A stretch of 64,000 nt of DNA from Rhizobacter sp964253025 (lineage in GTDB: Bacteria > Pseudomonadota > Gammaproteobacteria > Burkholderiales > Burkholderiaceae_C): the NCBI RefSeq assembly GCF_964253025.1, contig NZ_CAXUQC020000001.1, positions 868,001-932,000 on the forward strand. Direction: 5' to 3'. Made by a program: the position numbers and the translations under genes. The notes below the pieces were generated by a model. It did no database searches and was not told the origin of the DNA. It saw only the letters and a list, made by a program, of their open reading frames with translations. Below are positions 50,217 through 59,888 of the stretch, one piece after another (position 1 is the first letter of the stretch; the number at the start of each line of letters is the position of its first letter).

Positions 50217-51776
50217 ATGAACCTGCTCCGGGCCGCTTCCACCGTCTCCCTGCTCACGCTGGGCTCCCGGGTGACCGGCCTGGCAAGCCAGCTGATGATC
50301 GCCTCGATGTTCGGCGCCGGCGCCTGGACCGACGCCTACAACGCGGCCTTCCGCATCCCGAACATGCTGCGGCGCCTGTTCGGAGAAGGGGCTTTCGCCC
50401 AGGCCTTCGTGCCCATCCTCGGCCAGACGCGGGTGAAGGAGGGCGACGAAGTGACCCGCCGGCTCATCGATGCGGTGGCCACGGTGCTGTTCTGGGCCCT
50501 CGTGGTGACTTGCGTGATCGGGGTGGCCGCCGCCCCGGCAGTCGTCTGGCTGCTGGCCTCGGGACTGCAGGAGTTCGACGGTGCCGTGGTGATGACCCGG
50601 TTGATGTTCCCGTACATCGGCTTCATCTCGATGGTCGCCCTGGCCGCCGGCATCCTCAACACCTGGAAGCGCTTCGCCGTGCCGGCGGCGGCGCCGGTGC
50701 TCCTCAACGTCTCGCTGATCGCGAGCGCGTGGGCGCTGGCGCCCCTGTTCCAGCGCTGGGGCATCGAGCCCATCTTCTCCCTGGCCGCAGGTGTCATGCT
50801 GGGCGGCGTGCTGCAGCTGGCGGTGCAGGTGCCGGCGCTCATCAAGATCGGGCAGCTGCCCCGCATCGGGCTCGGCCCATCGGCCATCCGCGCCGCCTGG
50901 CATCACCCGGGTGTGCACAGGGTGCTGCGCCAGATGGCGCCGGCCCTGTTGGGCGTTTCCGTCGCGCAGTTGTCGCTGTTCATCAATACCCAGCTCGCCT
51001 CGCATTTCGCCGTCGGCGCCATCTCCTGGCTCGGGTACGCCGACCGCCTGATGGAGTTCCCGACGGCCTTGCTGGGCGTGGCGCTCGGCGTGGTGCTGAT
51101 TCCGCAGCTGTCCGGCGCCCAAGGGCGGGGGGACAGCGTTGCCTATTCCGGCCTGCTCGACTGGGGCCTGCGACTGTCGGTGCTGCTGGCGCTGCCCTGC
51201 GCCATGGCCTTGCTGGTGTTCCCCGAGCCGCTGGTGGCCGTGCTGTTCCACCGCGGCGCCTTCACCGCGTCGGATGTCGCCCAGACCGTGCGGGCATTGC
51301 AAGGGTATGGCGTGGGCCTGATGGGGCTGGTCGCCATCAAGATCCTCGCCCCCGGCTTCTACGCGCGCCAGGACATCCGCACGCCAGTGCGCATCGCCGT
51401 GGTCGTGCTGGTGCTGACCCAGCTCTTGAACGCGATCTTCTGGTTCTTCGTGCCGTCCCTGCAACATGCGGGGCTGGCCCTGTCGATCGGCATCGGTGCC
51501 CTGGTCAATGCGGGGTGGCTCTTCATCGGCCTGCGGCGCGGCGGCGTGTACACGCCGTCGCCCGGCTGGGCGGCGTTCGGCGCCCGGGTGGTGGTGGCCA
51601 CCGCGCTGCTCACCGCGCTGCTTGTCTGGGGCGCCCGCCATGTCGACTGGATCGGCCTGCCGGGCTGGACGCGTGTCGGCTGGCTGTCGCTGCTCCTGGG
51701 CGGCGCGGCGGTCATCTACTTCGGCAGCCTGCTGGCCATGGGCCTCAACCTGCGCCAGTTCGTGCGTCGGGGTTGA
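50217..51776 (+). CDS. murJ: Lipid II flippase MurJ
   Basis: 519 residues with about 14 membrane helices. Seen: MNLLRAASTVSLLTLGSRVTGL, FGAGAWTDAYNAAFRIPNMLRRLFGEGAFAQAFVPIL and YARQDIRTPVRIA, the MurJ/MviN signature. It flips lipid-linked peptidoglycan precursor across the inner membrane. Confidence 0.97.
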   Translation: MNLLRAASTVSLLTLGSRVTGLASQLMIASMFGAGAWTDAYNAAFRIPNMLRRLFGEGAFAQAFVPILGQTRVKEGDEVTRRLIDAVATVLFWALVVTCVIGVAAAPAVVWLLASGLQEFDGAVVMTRLMFPYIGFISMVALAAGILNTWKRFAVPAAAPVLLNVSLIASAWALAPLFQRWGIEPIFSLAAGVMLGGVLQLAVQVPALIKIGQLPRIGLGPSAIRAAWHHPGVHRVLRQMAPALLGVSVAQLSLFINTQLASHFAVGAISWLGYADRLMEFPTALLGVALGVVLIPQLSGAQGRGDSVAYSGLLDWGLRLSVLLALPCAMALLVFPEPLVAVLFHRGAFTASDVAQTVRALQGYGVGLMGLVAIKILAPGFYARQDIRTPVRIAVVVLVLTQLLNAIFWFFVPSLQHAGLALSIGIGALVNAGWLFIGLRRGGVYTPSPGWAAFGARVVVATALLTALLVWGARHVDWIGLPGWTRVGWLSLLLGGAAVIYFGSLLAMGLNLRQFVRRG

Positions 51777-51823
51777 TCGTCCGGCCTGGCGCGCCGGGCC
51801 GCATGCCGCTATAGACTGTGGCC

Positions 51824-52693
51824 ATGTCCGATCGCCTGCACTTCGAGCCGCCGACCGCGCTCGAATACTTTTCCACCCTGGTGGCCGACGATGCCTCGCT
51901 GTCGCTGCTGGAGGCCGCGGCCAGCATCAGCCTCGACGAGCATCCGGACCTCGACGTGCAGTCCCTGCTGGCCGAGGTGGACGCCCTCGTGGCCCAGCTG
52001 CGGCGGCGGGTGCCGGCCGACGCCGTGCCCCTGCAGCGCCTGCGCCAGCTCAACCGCTACTTCTTCCACGAGTTGGGCTTCGCCGGCAACGTCAACGACT
52101 ACTACGACCCCGGCAACAGCCTGCTCAGCACCGTGCTGCGCACCCGCCGGGGCATTCCCATCACGCTGGCGGTGCTGTACATCGAGCTCGCCACCGAGAT
52201 CGGGCTCGTGGCCCGCGGTGTCTCCTTCCCGGGGCACTTTCTCGTCAAGCTCCACACGCCCGAAGGCGAGGTCGTGATCGACCCCTTCAGCGGCCAGTCG
52301 CTCTCGCGGGAGCAACTCGACGAACTGCTGGTGCCCTACCGGCGCAGCCACGGCCTCGAAGGCGATTTCGAAATGCCGCTGGGCCTCTTCCTGCAGGCCG
52401 CCGAACCGCGCGAGGTGCTTGCCCGCATGCTGCGCAACCTGAAGGAGATCCACCGCAGTGCCCGCGATTGGCCTCGGCTGGTCGCGGTGCTGGACCGCCT
52501 CGTCGTGCTGCTTCCCCACGCATGGGAGGAACGGCGCGATCGCGGCCTGGCTCATGCCGAGCTGGGTCACCGGGAGGCGGCCCGACAAGACCTGGGGGCC
52601 TACCTCATCCACGTTCGGGAAGCGGTCGACCGGGCCGCCGTGAGCGCTCGACTGACCGAACTCGGCACAGGCGCCGCCGACGGACTGCACTGA
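51824..52693 (+). CDS. SirB1 family protein (transglutaminase-like core with TPR-like tail)
   Basis: 289 residues from ATG 51824 (GTG 51818 possible). Transglutaminase-like SirB1 domain: LNRYFFHELGFAGNVNDYYDPGNSLLSTVLRTRRGIPITLAVLYIELA, VSFPGHFLVKL; the C-terminal 90 residues look like TPR repeats (DRGLAHAELGHREAARQDLGAYL). The catalytic-type Cys of true transglutaminases is replaced (NSLLSTVL). Role unknown. Confidence 0.92.
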   Translation: MSDRLHFEPPTALEYFSTLVADDASLSLLEAAASISLDEHPDLDVQSLLAEVDALVAQLRRRVPADAVPLQRLRQLNRYFFHELGFAGNVNDYYDPGNSLLSTVLRTRRGIPITLAVLYIELATEIGLVARGVSFPGHFLVKLHTPEGEVVIDPFSGQSLSREQLDELLVPYRRSHGLEGDFEMPLGLFLQAAEPREVLARMLRNLKEIHRSARDWPRLVAVLDRLVVLLPHAWEERRDRGLAHAELGHREAARQDLGAYLIHVREAVDRAAVSARLTELGTGAADGLH

Positions 52694-52986
52694 GCCGCGG
52701 CAGACCCCTGGCCCGGCTCTCCGGGCCCGTGAAGGACCGCCCGCGCGCGTCGGGGGCGGGCTCCCCTTAGAATTTGGCCGGCTGCGGGCATTCGCGGCCA
52801 TGGCGTGCCGCGTCCGCGGCGGCCGTGGCCCGGGCGCGCGGCCCGGGCCGCGGCGTCGTCCGCGAGGAACACATCAAATAACACCGCCAGGGGAATCCGG
52901 CCATGCCATTGCTCCACACCGAACCGACGCCGCGTGCCGCCGATCGCGGCCGTTCGCTGCCCGGGTCGGACTGAGGGCCTGCCTGC

Positions 52987-53655
52987 ATGCGCCAGCTTCC
53001 GCTCGACATCGGCACCCAACCCGCACGCACCTTCGAGAGTTTCGTGACGGGCCAGAACGCCCATGCCGTCGCCCATCTGCGCCAGGTGACCCAGCAGACG
53101 GCCCCCGTCTTCCTGTGGGGCACATCCGGCGTCGGCAAGACCCATCTCCTCGAGGCGACGGCGAACCTCGTCCAGCAGCGGGGCGGGCGGGTGGCCTGGT
53201 TCGATGCCAGCGAGCCCACGCCGTGGCAGGTGGACGAGGGTGCGCAGTTGGTCGTCATCGACAACTGCGACCGGCTCGACGAAGCCCGCCAGCAAGCCGC
53301 GTTCGCCGCCTTCATCGAGGCGACGACGCACGGCATTCCGGTGGTGGGCGCCGGCACGGTGCCACCAGTCGACCTGCCGGTGCGCGACGATCTGCGCACC
53401 CGGCTGGGCTGGGGGCATGTGTTCGCCGTGCAGCCACTGTCCGAGCCGGAGGCCCGCGCCGCACTGCGCCGCGAGGCCGACCGGCGCGGGCTGTTCCTTT
53501 CCGACGAGGTGATGGACTACCTGCTCACCCACTTCGCGCGCGACCTCAAGCACCTGATGTCGTTGCTCGATCGCCTCGACGAATTCGCCCTGGTGCACAA
53601 GCGGGCCATCACGGTTCCGCTCCTCAAACAAATGCTCACCGAAGAGGGCGCATGA
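52987..53655 (+). CDS. hda: Hda, DnaA inactivation protein
   Basis: 222 residues. The N-terminal clamp-binding motif QLPLDI, Walker A GTSGVGKTHLLEA, and LVVIDNCDRLDE (degenerate Walker B), and the sensor/arginine region (HFARDLKHLMSLLDRLDEFALVHKRAITVPLLKQML) define Hda. With the sliding clamp it promotes hydrolysis of DnaA-bound ATP, limiting re-initiation. The stop overlaps the HAD gene. Confidence 0.95.
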   Translation: MRQLPLDIGTQPARTFESFVTGQNAHAVAHLRQVTQQTAPVFLWGTSGVGKTHLLEATANLVQQRGGRVAWFDASEPTPWQVDEGAQLVVIDNCDRLDEARQQAAFAAFIEATTHGIPVVGAGTVPPVDLPVRDDLRTRLGWGHVFAVQPLSEPEARAALRREADRRGLFLSDEVMDYLLTHFARDLKHLMSLLDRLDEFALVHKRAITVPLLKQMLTEEGA

Positions 53656-54329
53656 CCCGAAATCTCTGCCTGTTCGACCTCGACCACACGCTGCTTCCCA
53701 TCGATTCCGACCACACCTTCGGCGAGTTCATCGTTCGCCAGGGCTGGGTCGAGCTCGAATCGTTCCGGACCGCCAACAACGCGTTCTACGCGCGCTACCA
53801 AGCCGGCACCCTGGACATCCACGAGTACATCGAGTACGCCACGCGCCCCTGGCGGGAGCGTCCGGCTGACGAAATGGCCGCTGCCCAGGCGCGCTTCATG
53901 GTCGAGGACATAGAGCCTGCCATTCGCCCCGAAGCGCTTGACCTGGTGCGCGAACACCAGGCCCGGGGCGATCTGGTGGCGATCATCACGGCCACCAACG
54001 AGTTCGTGACCACGCCCATCGCCCGGGCCTTCGGCGTGGACCACCTGCTGGCCGTGCGCCTGGCGCGTGATGCGGCTGGGCGCTACACCGGTGCCATCGA
54101 GGGCACGCCGTCCTTTCGCGAGGGCAAGGTGACGCGCACGGCAGAATGGCTGTCCGGCATGGGCCTCGCCTTCGACGACTTCGAGCGCATCAGCATGTAC
54201 AGCGACTCCGCCAACGACCTGCCGCTGATGGAGCGTGCCACCGAGCCGGTGGCCACCAATCCCGCGCCGTCCCTCGAAACCATTGCGCGCGAACGCGGCT
54301 GGCGCATCCTTCAACTGTTCTCGCAATGA
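53652..54329 (+). CDS. HAD-superfamily phosphatase (SerB/HisN-like, HAD-IB)
   Basis: 225 residues. Motif I FDLDHTLLPID, motif II ITATNEF, a Lys in SFREGKV, and motif IV MYSDSANDLPLM are all present with a helical cap (about 20-95). Such HAD-IB enzymes hydrolyse small phosphate esters; the substrate (phosphoserine, histidinol phosphate or other) cannot be told. ATGA overlaps at both ends couple it to hda and pcnB. Confidence 0.93.
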   Translation: MTRNLCLFDLDHTLLPIDSDHTFGEFIVRQGWVELESFRTANNAFYARYQAGTLDIHEYIEYATRPWRERPADEMAAAQARFMVEDIEPAIRPEALDLVREHQARGDLVAIITATNEFVTTPIARAFGVDHLLAVRLARDAAGRYTGAIEGTPSFREGKVTRTAEWLSGMGLAFDDFERISMYSDSANDLPLMERATEPVATNPAPSLETIARERGWRILQLFSQ

Positions 54330-55921
54330 TCAAGAAATTCATCAACAAGCTGCTGGGCAAGCCCGACGACGCTCCCCCGAAGCCTGCCAAGGGCAAGCGC
54401 GTGGAGGTGCCGGCCAGCGAGCACGGGATCGACCTCGGCCTGGTGGACGACAACGCCATCCGTGTCGTGAAGACGCTGGCCGATGCCGGCTTCGAGGCCT
54501 ACATCGTGGGCGGCGCGGTGCGCGACCTGCTCGTGGGCCTGCGCCCCAAGGACTTCGACGTTGCCACCAACGCCACGCCGGAGGAGGTCAAGGGCCTCTT
54601 CCGGCGCGCCTTCATCATCGGCCGACGCTTCCGCATCGTCCACGTGGTGTTCGGGCGGGGGCGCGACCACGAGGTGATCGAGGTCTCGACCTTCCGGGCG
54701 GTGATGGATGCGGCCGCCGCCGAGCAGGTGACCGGCAACGAGAAGACCTCCAAGGGTGAACTCGCCGGCAAGACCCACGTGGTGGATGCCGCCGGGCGGG
54801 TGCTGCGCGACAACGTCTGGGGACCGCAGATCGAGGACGCCGCGCGGCGCGACTTCACCGTCAACGCCATGTACTACGACCCGCAGCGGCAGGTGGTGGT
54901 CGACTACCACGGCGGCATCAAGGACGCGAAGAAGAAGGTCCTGCGCATGATCGGCGACCCGGCCACCCGCTACCGCGAGGACCCGGTGCGCATCATCCGC
55001 GTCGTGCGGTTCGCCGCCAAGCTGGGCTTCACCATCGAAGCCAAGACCCGCGCGCCGATCCGCGAGATGGCGTCGCTGCTGCAGAGCGTTCCTGCCTCGC
55101 GCACCTTCGACGAGATGATCAAGCTGCTGCAGACCGGCCACGCGCTGGCCAGCATCGAGGAACTCAAGAAGCAGGGCCTGGCCGGCGGCGGCCTGGGCAT
55201 CTTCCCCATCCTCGACCTCGTCATCGACAACGCGGCCAAGTTCCCCGAGCAGGCCAAGTTCGTGAACGCCGCGCTGGCCGACACCGACCGTCGGGTCAGC
55301 GAAGGCAAGCCGGTGGCGCCGAGCTTCATGCTGGCGTGCATGCTCTGGCAAGACGTGCTGGAAGGGTGGCAGCGCCTCAAGAAGCGCGGCGAGGCGCCTT
55401 TTGCCGCGCTGCAGCAGGCGGTGGATGCCGTGTTCGACGCCCGCATCGGCGACATCTCCGGGCGCGGCAAGCTGGGCGCCGACATGCGCGAGATCTGGCT
55501 CATGCAGCCCCGCTTCGAGCGGCGCACGGGCAATGGCCCGCTCACGCTCGTGGAGCAGCCGCGCTTCCGCGCCGGCTTCGACTTCCTGCGTCTGCGCGCC
55601 GATGCCGGCGAGATCGACCCGGCACTCGCCACCTGGTGGGAGGACTTTTCCCTGGCCGAGCCGGAGGACCGCCCGTACATGATCCAGGACCTGCGCAAGA
55701 CCGAGCGCCGTGCGCCGGCGGCTCCCCGCACCGGGCGGCGTCCGGCCGCAGGGGACACCGCGGTGGCGCCGGATCCGCGCGGCCTTCCTGCTGCGGCGGA
55801 CGATGACTCCGATGCGGACGGCGAGGCCATGGACGCAAGTGACGCCAATGCACCGGCCCGCAAGCGTCGCCGCCGTCGCCGCAAGCCGGCCGGTGCTGGC
55901 GGCACGGACGCCGCCAGCTGA
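54326..55921 (+). CDS. pcnB: Poly(A) polymerase I
   Basis: 531 residues from ATG 54326. Nucleotidyltransferase core with YIVGGAVRDLLVGLRPKDFDVATNA, and RRFRIVHVVFGRG, then RRDFTVNAMYYDP and the RNA-binding helical region. The C-terminal tail is Pro/Ala-rich and ends in a basic cluster (RKRRRRRRKPAG), longer than in E. coli. It adds 3' poly(A) tails that promote RNA decay. Coupled to the HAD gene by ATGA. Confidence 0.96.
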   Translation: MIKKFINKLLGKPDDAPPKPAKGKRVEVPASEHGIDLGLVDDNAIRVVKTLADAGFEAYIVGGAVRDLLVGLRPKDFDVATNATPEEVKGLFRRAFIIGRRFRIVHVVFGRGRDHEVIEVSTFRAVMDAAAAEQVTGNEKTSKGELAGKTHVVDAAGRVLRDNVWGPQIEDAARRDFTVNAMYYDPQRQVVVDYHGGIKDAKKKVLRMIGDPATRYREDPVRIIRVVRFAAKLGFTIEAKTRAPIREMASLLQSVPASRTFDEMIKLLQTGHALASIEELKKQGLAGGGLGIFPILDLVIDNAAKFPEQAKFVNAALADTDRRVSEGKPVAPSFMLACMLWQDVLEGWQRLKKRGEAPFAALQQAVDAVFDARIGDISGRGKLGADMREIWLMQPRFERRTGNGPLTLVEQPRFRAGFDFLRLRADAGEIDPALATWWEDFSLAEPEDRPYMIQDLRKTERRAPAAPRTGRRPAAGDTAVAPDPRGLPAAADDDSDADGEAMDASDANAPARKRRRRRRKPAGAGGTDAAS

Positions 55922-55986
55922 GTGCCGCGCGGCGTGAGACGCCGCGTCGGCCGGCCATCCCGAGTGACTCTCCACCGGACTGCACC

Positions 55987-57177
55987 ATGAGCCCCACAGC
56001 CACCCTCCCGCCAGCGCCGCCGGAGGCGCTGGGCATCAGCCCTGAGCGCCTGGCGCGGCTCGACGCAGCGCTCGAGGCGGAAATTGCCCGGGGCCGACTG
56101 CCCGGTGCCGTGGTCACCATTGCGCGCCGCGGCCGCATGGCGCACTTCAAGGCTTATGGCCGGCTGGACCCGGCGCACGACGCGCCCATGCAGCCGGATT
56201 CGATCTTCCGCATCTACTCGATGACCAAGCCGGTCGTCTCGGTGGCCTTGATGATGCTCGTGGAGCAGGGGCGGCTGCTGCTCACCCAACCGGCCTCGAC
56301 CTGGCTCCCCGAGTTCGCATCGCCCCAGGTGCTGGTCGATGCCGATGGCGAGGGGCGACAGGTACCAGCGACGCGGCCCATCACCGTCCACGACCTGCTG
56401 CGCCACACGGCTGGCCTGACCTACCATTTCATGGGCTCGGCGCCCATCCACCAGGCCTATGCCTCGGCGCGGCTCTTCGCGCGAGGACTGACGAGCGCGG
56501 ATTTCAGCCGAACGCTCGCCGGCCTGCCCTTGATCTCCCAGCCCGGCGCCTGCTGGGCATACAGCCATGCCACCGACGTGGTGGGGCGCATCGTCGAAGT
56601 CGTGACCGGCCGGACGCTCGGCGAATACCTGCGCACCGAGATCTTCGAGCCGCTGGGCATGATCGACACCGCGTTCCACGTCGCGCCCGTGGCGCACCAC
56701 CGCATTGCCGAGCCGTATCGCATCGACCCGGATGCCGGCGTGCCGGTCAGCGTGTTCGACGTCCGCCAGCCGCCGGCCCATGAGATGGGCGGCGCGGGTC
56801 TTACGTCCACCGCGGCCGACTACGCCTGCTTCATGGAGATGATGCTGTCGGGGGGTGTCCTGGGCGGCGTTCGCCTGCTCGGTCCCAAGACAGTGCGCCT
56901 GATGACCTCCGATCACCTGGGAAGCATCCCCGTGGCGGGAGAGCTGCTGGCGCCCGGCCACGGATTCGGCCTCGGCTTCGCAGTGCGCCTGCAGGATGGC
57001 ATTGCGCCCGGCTCCGGCTCGGCCGGGCAGTTCTTCTGGGCGGGCCTGGCCGGGACGTCGTTCTTCGTCGATCCCCGCGAGCAGTTGCACGCCCAACTGC
57101 TGATCCAGCAGCCCGGTCGGCGTGACTACTACCGCCAGCTGTTCCGTGAGCTGGTGTACGCCGCGCTGGTGGACTGA
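55987..57177 (+). CDS. Serine hydrolase of the class C beta-lactamase/EstB family
   Basis: 396 residues. SxxK motif as SMTK (S78-K81) in FRIYSMTKPVVSVALM; the second motif is YSH (CWAYSHATDVVGRIVE) rather than YxN, and a C-terminal GxGFGLGFAV and FFWAGLAGTSFF box precede the end. Without a signal peptide it is probably a cytoplasmic esterase/transesterase, not an antibiotic-resistance enzyme. The folK start overlaps its stop by one base. Confidence 0.92.
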   Translation: MSPTATLPPAPPEALGISPERLARLDAALEAEIARGRLPGAVVTIARRGRMAHFKAYGRLDPAHDAPMQPDSIFRIYSMTKPVVSVALMMLVEQGRLLLTQPASTWLPEFASPQVLVDADGEGRQVPATRPITVHDLLRHTAGLTYHFMGSAPIHQAYASARLFARGLTSADFSRTLAGLPLISQPGACWAYSHATDVVGRIVEVVTGRTLGEYLRTEIFEPLGMIDTAFHVAPVAHHRIAEPYRIDPDAGVPVSVFDVRQPPAHEMGGAGLTSTAADYACFMEMMLSGGVLGGVRLLGPKTVRLMTSDHLGSIPVAGELLAPGHGFGLGFAVRLQDGIAPGSGSAGQFFWAGLAGTSFFVDPREQLHAQLLIQQPGRRDYYRQLFRELVYAALVD

Positions 57178-57713
57178 TGACGACCCGGGACGACGAGGCG
57201 CGCGGCCAGGCGGCGGGGCAGGGCGGGCGTGAGCCCGTCACCGCCTACATCGGCCTCGGTGCCAACCTCGGCGACGCAGCCGCGGCCCTTGCCACCGCCG
57301 TGCTCGCCCTCCGTGCCTTGCCTGACAGCGAGTTGCTGGGTCGCAGCGGCATGTACCGCACGGCGCCGGTGGATGCCTCGGGGCCCGACTACCTGAACGC
57401 CGTCGTGGCGCTTCGCACGGCGTTGCCGGCCGAGGTGCTGCTCGATGCGCTCCAGGACATCGAGCGCGCCCATGGGCGTGAGCGGCCGTACCACCATGCA
57501 CCGCGCACCCTCGACCTGGACCTGCTGCTGTACGGCGACGCCAGCATCCAGACCCCCCGACTCGTCGTGCCGCATCCGCGTCTGCACGAACGAGCCTTCG
57601 TGCTCGTGCCGCTTGCGGAGATCGCACCTTCAGTGGCCTTGCCCGGCCGCGGCGCCGTGGCGGACCTGCTGGCAGGAGTCGCCGGCCAGCGCATCGAGAG
57701 ACTGCCCTCATGA
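57177..57713 (+). CDS. folK: HPPK, 6-hydroxymethyl-dihydropterin pyrophosphokinase
   Basis: 178 residues. TAYIGLGANLGD, GMYRTAPVDASGPDYLNAVVAL, and the signature APRTLDLDLLLYG with the magnesium-binding aspartates. It transfers pyrophosphate from ATP in folate synthesis. The first 20 residues are an unconserved Gly/Arg extension. ATGA overlap with the next gene. Confidence 0.96.
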   Translation: MTTRDDEARGQAAGQGGREPVTAYIGLGANLGDAAAALATAVLALRALPDSELLGRSGMYRTAPVDASGPDYLNAVVALRTALPAEVLLDALQDIERAHGRERPYHHAPRTLDLDLLLYGDASIQTPRLVVPHPRLHERAFVLVPLAEIAPSVALPGRGAVADLLAGVAGQRIERLPS

Positions 57714-58060
57714 CCAGCTTGCCCATCCCCGTCCAGACCGTGCTGCTGCTGGCAGCCTCCAACGTCTTCATGACCTTCGCGTGGTACGGCCACCTGAAGA
57801 ACCTGGCCGACCGGCCCTGGTACGTGGCCGCGCTCGTGAGCTGGGGCATCGCCCTCTTCGAGTACCTGCTGCAGGTGCCCGCCAACCGGATCGGGCATGC
57901 CGGGGGCTTCACCCTGGCGCAGCTGAAGATCACGCAGGAGGTGATCACCCTGGCGGTGTTCGTCCCCTTCGCGATGTTCTACATGCATCAGCCGTTCAAG
58001 CTCGACTACGTGTGGGCCGGGCTGTGCCTCGTCGGCGCGGTGTACTTCATCTTTCGGTGA
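57710..58060 (+). CDS. DUF486 (DMT-like) small membrane protein
   Basis: 116 residues, four membrane helices: TVLLLAASNVFMTFAWYGHL, YVAALVSWGIALFEYLLQVPANRIG, LKITQEVITLAVFVPFAMFYM, YVWAGLCLVGAVYFIF. This is the DUF486 pattern, resembling SMR-like exporters. Substrate unknown. Confidence 0.93.
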   Translation: MTSLPIPVQTVLLLAASNVFMTFAWYGHLKNLADRPWYVAALVSWGIALFEYLLQVPANRIGHAGGFTLAQLKITQEVITLAVFVPFAMFYMHQPFKLDYVWAGLCLVGAVYFIFR

Positions 58061-58086
58061 GACGCACTGCCCGTTTTTGAGCGTAC

Positions 58087-58114
58087 AGGGGCCGCCTCGC
58101 GCTTGCGAGCCCCT
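58087..58114. terminator. GC-rich hairpin after DUF486
   Basis: Nested arms AGGGG/CCCCT and CTCGC/GCGAG around a GCTT loop, 27 bases after the DUF486 stop. It lacks a T tract, so termination is uncertain. Confidence 0.35.
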
Positions 58115-58204
58115 ACACTCCACGCCTGCTTCTTTTCATGACGAATCCGCCGGCGCGGTTCGGAAACGCGAATTCGTTCGCACAAGGCCCATTGGAGACC
58201 CACC

Positions 58205-58852
58205 ATGTTGTTCGGCAAGTTGCTGCCACGCGAAGGCAATTTCTTCGAGCTTTTCAATCAGCATGCCGCCTTCATCACCGAGGGCGCGCGCGCCTTCATG
58301 CTGATGATCGAGAACTACGGGGACCTGGCCCTGCGTGAGCGCTACGGCACCGAGGTCGTCAACGCCGAGCGCGCCGCCGACAAGGTGACGGCGGAGGTCA
58401 ACCGGCTGCTGCACAAGACCTTCATCACTCCCATCGACCGGGAGCAGATCCACGGCCTCATCAACGCCATGGACGACATCGTCGACCTGCTGCAGGACGC
58501 CACCGAGACCATGCAGCTGTACGACGTGCGGGCGATGACCGAGGAGGTCATTCGGCTCGGCGACCTGAGCGCCAAGTGCTGCGAGCGTGTCGAGCACGCC
58601 GTGTCGCTGCTGTCCAAGCTGAGCCGCCACGACGTGGCCGAGGCCGCCATCAAGACTTGCGAGGAAATCGACAAGCTCGAGTCGGACGCCGACCGGGTGA
58701 TGCGTTCTGCCATGTCCAAGCTGTTCCGCGAGGAAACCGATGTGCGGGAGCTCATCAAGCTCAAGGCGATCTACGAGCAGCTCGAGTCCATCTCGGACCG
58801 CTGCGAGGACGTTGCCAACCTGATCGAGGGCATCGTCCTCGAGAATTCCTGA
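58205..58852 (+). CDS. DUF47 (PhoU-like) accessory protein of Pit
   Basis: 215 residues, nearly all helical: FFELFNQHAAFITEGARAFML, KVTAEVNRLLHKTFITPIDREQIHGLINAMDDIVDLLQDA, REETDVRELIKLKAIYEQLESISDRCEDVANLIEGI. The DUF47 family regulates the neighbouring low-affinity phosphate transporter. It is 22 bases upstream of pit. Confidence 0.95.
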   Translation: MLFGKLLPREGNFFELFNQHAAFITEGARAFMLMIENYGDLALRERYGTEVVNAERAADKVTAEVNRLLHKTFITPIDREQIHGLINAMDDIVDLLQDATETMQLYDVRAMTEEVIRLGDLSAKCCERVEHAVSLLSKLSRHDVAEAAIKTCEEIDKLESDADRVMRSAMSKLFREETDVRELIKLKAIYEQLESISDRCEDVANLIEGIVLENS

Positions 58853-58874
58853 CGGCCGGGCGGAGCATCCACGC

Positions 58875-59888
58875 ATGGAAACGATCCCGGTTCACTTCTG
58901 GGTGGTCGTGCTGCTGGTCGCGCTGGCGCTGGTATTCGACTTCATGAACGGCTTTCACGACGCGGCGAACTCCATCGCCACCGTCGTGTCGACCGGTGTT
59001 CTCAAGCCGCAGCAGGCGGTGGTCTTCGCGGCCTTCTTCAACGTGGTCGCGATCCTGGTCTTCCACCTCAATGTCGCAGCCACCGTGGGCAAGGGGATCG
59101 TGCAGCCCGGCATCGTCGACCACCATGTGGTGTTCGGGGCGCTGGTCGGGGCGATCGCCTGGAACGTCATCACCTGGCTGTACGGCATCCCGTCCAGTTC
59201 GTCCCACGCGCTCATCGGCGGCATCTGTGGTGCAGTGATCGGCAAGACGGGCATCGACGGCCTCGTAGGTGCCGGTGTGTTGAAGGTCGTCGCCTTCATC
59301 TTCGTGTCGCCGGTGCTCGGATTCCTGCTGGGCTCGCTGCTGATGGTGGCGGTGGCCTGGATCTTCCGGCGCACGTCGCCGATCCGGGTCGACAACTGGT
59401 TCCGGCGGCTCCAGCTCGCCTCGGCGGGCATGTACAGCCTCGGCCACGGTGGCAACGACGCACAGAAGACGATCGGCATCATCTGGATGCTGCTCATCGC
59501 CACCGGCTACTCGGCCGCCGGCGACAAGCTGCCGCCGACCTGGGTCATCTGGACCTGCTACCTGGCCATCGGCCTGGGCACGCTCTTCGGTGGCTGGCGC
59601 ATCGTGAAGACCATGGGCCAGAAGATCACGAAGCTCAAGCCCGTCGGCGGCTTCTGCGCCGAGACGGGCGGGGCCATCACGCTCTTCCTCGCCACGGCGC
59701 TCGGCGTGCCGGTGTCGACCACCCACACCATCACCGGCGCCATCGTCGGCGTGGGGTCGGTGCGCCGCGCCTCGGCGGTGCGCTGGGGCGTGGCCGGCAA
59801 CATCGTCTGGGCCTGGATCTTCACCATCCCGGCCTCGGCCTTCGTGGCCGCGATTGCCTACTGGCTCAGCTTCACGCTGTTCCCGTAG
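58875..59888 (+). CDS. pit: Low-affinity inorganic phosphate transporter (Pit/PiT family)
   Basis: 337 residues, about 10-11 helices. Both inverted signature copies are visible: FDFMNGFHDAANSIATVVSTGVL, SSSSHALIGGICG; and LGHGGNDAQKTIGIIWM, VPVSTTHTITGAIVGVG. It moves metal-phosphate with protons across the inner membrane. Its last 31 bases overlap the TM2 gene on the opposite strand. Confidence 0.96.
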   Translation: METIPVHFWVVVLLVALALVFDFMNGFHDAANSIATVVSTGVLKPQQAVVFAAFFNVVAILVFHLNVAATVGKGIVQPGIVDHHVVFGALVGAIAWNVITWLYGIPSSSSHALIGGICGAVIGKTGIDGLVGAGVLKVVAFIFVSPVLGFLLGSLLMVAVAWIFRRTSPIRVDNWFRRLQLASAGMYSLGHGGNDAQKTIGIIWMLLIATGYSAAGDKLPPTWVIWTCYLAIGLGTLFGGWRIVKTMGQKITKLKPVGGFCAETGGAITLFLATALGVPVSTTHTITGAIVGVGSVRRASAVRWGVAGNIVWAWIFTIPASAFVAAIAYWLSFTLFP

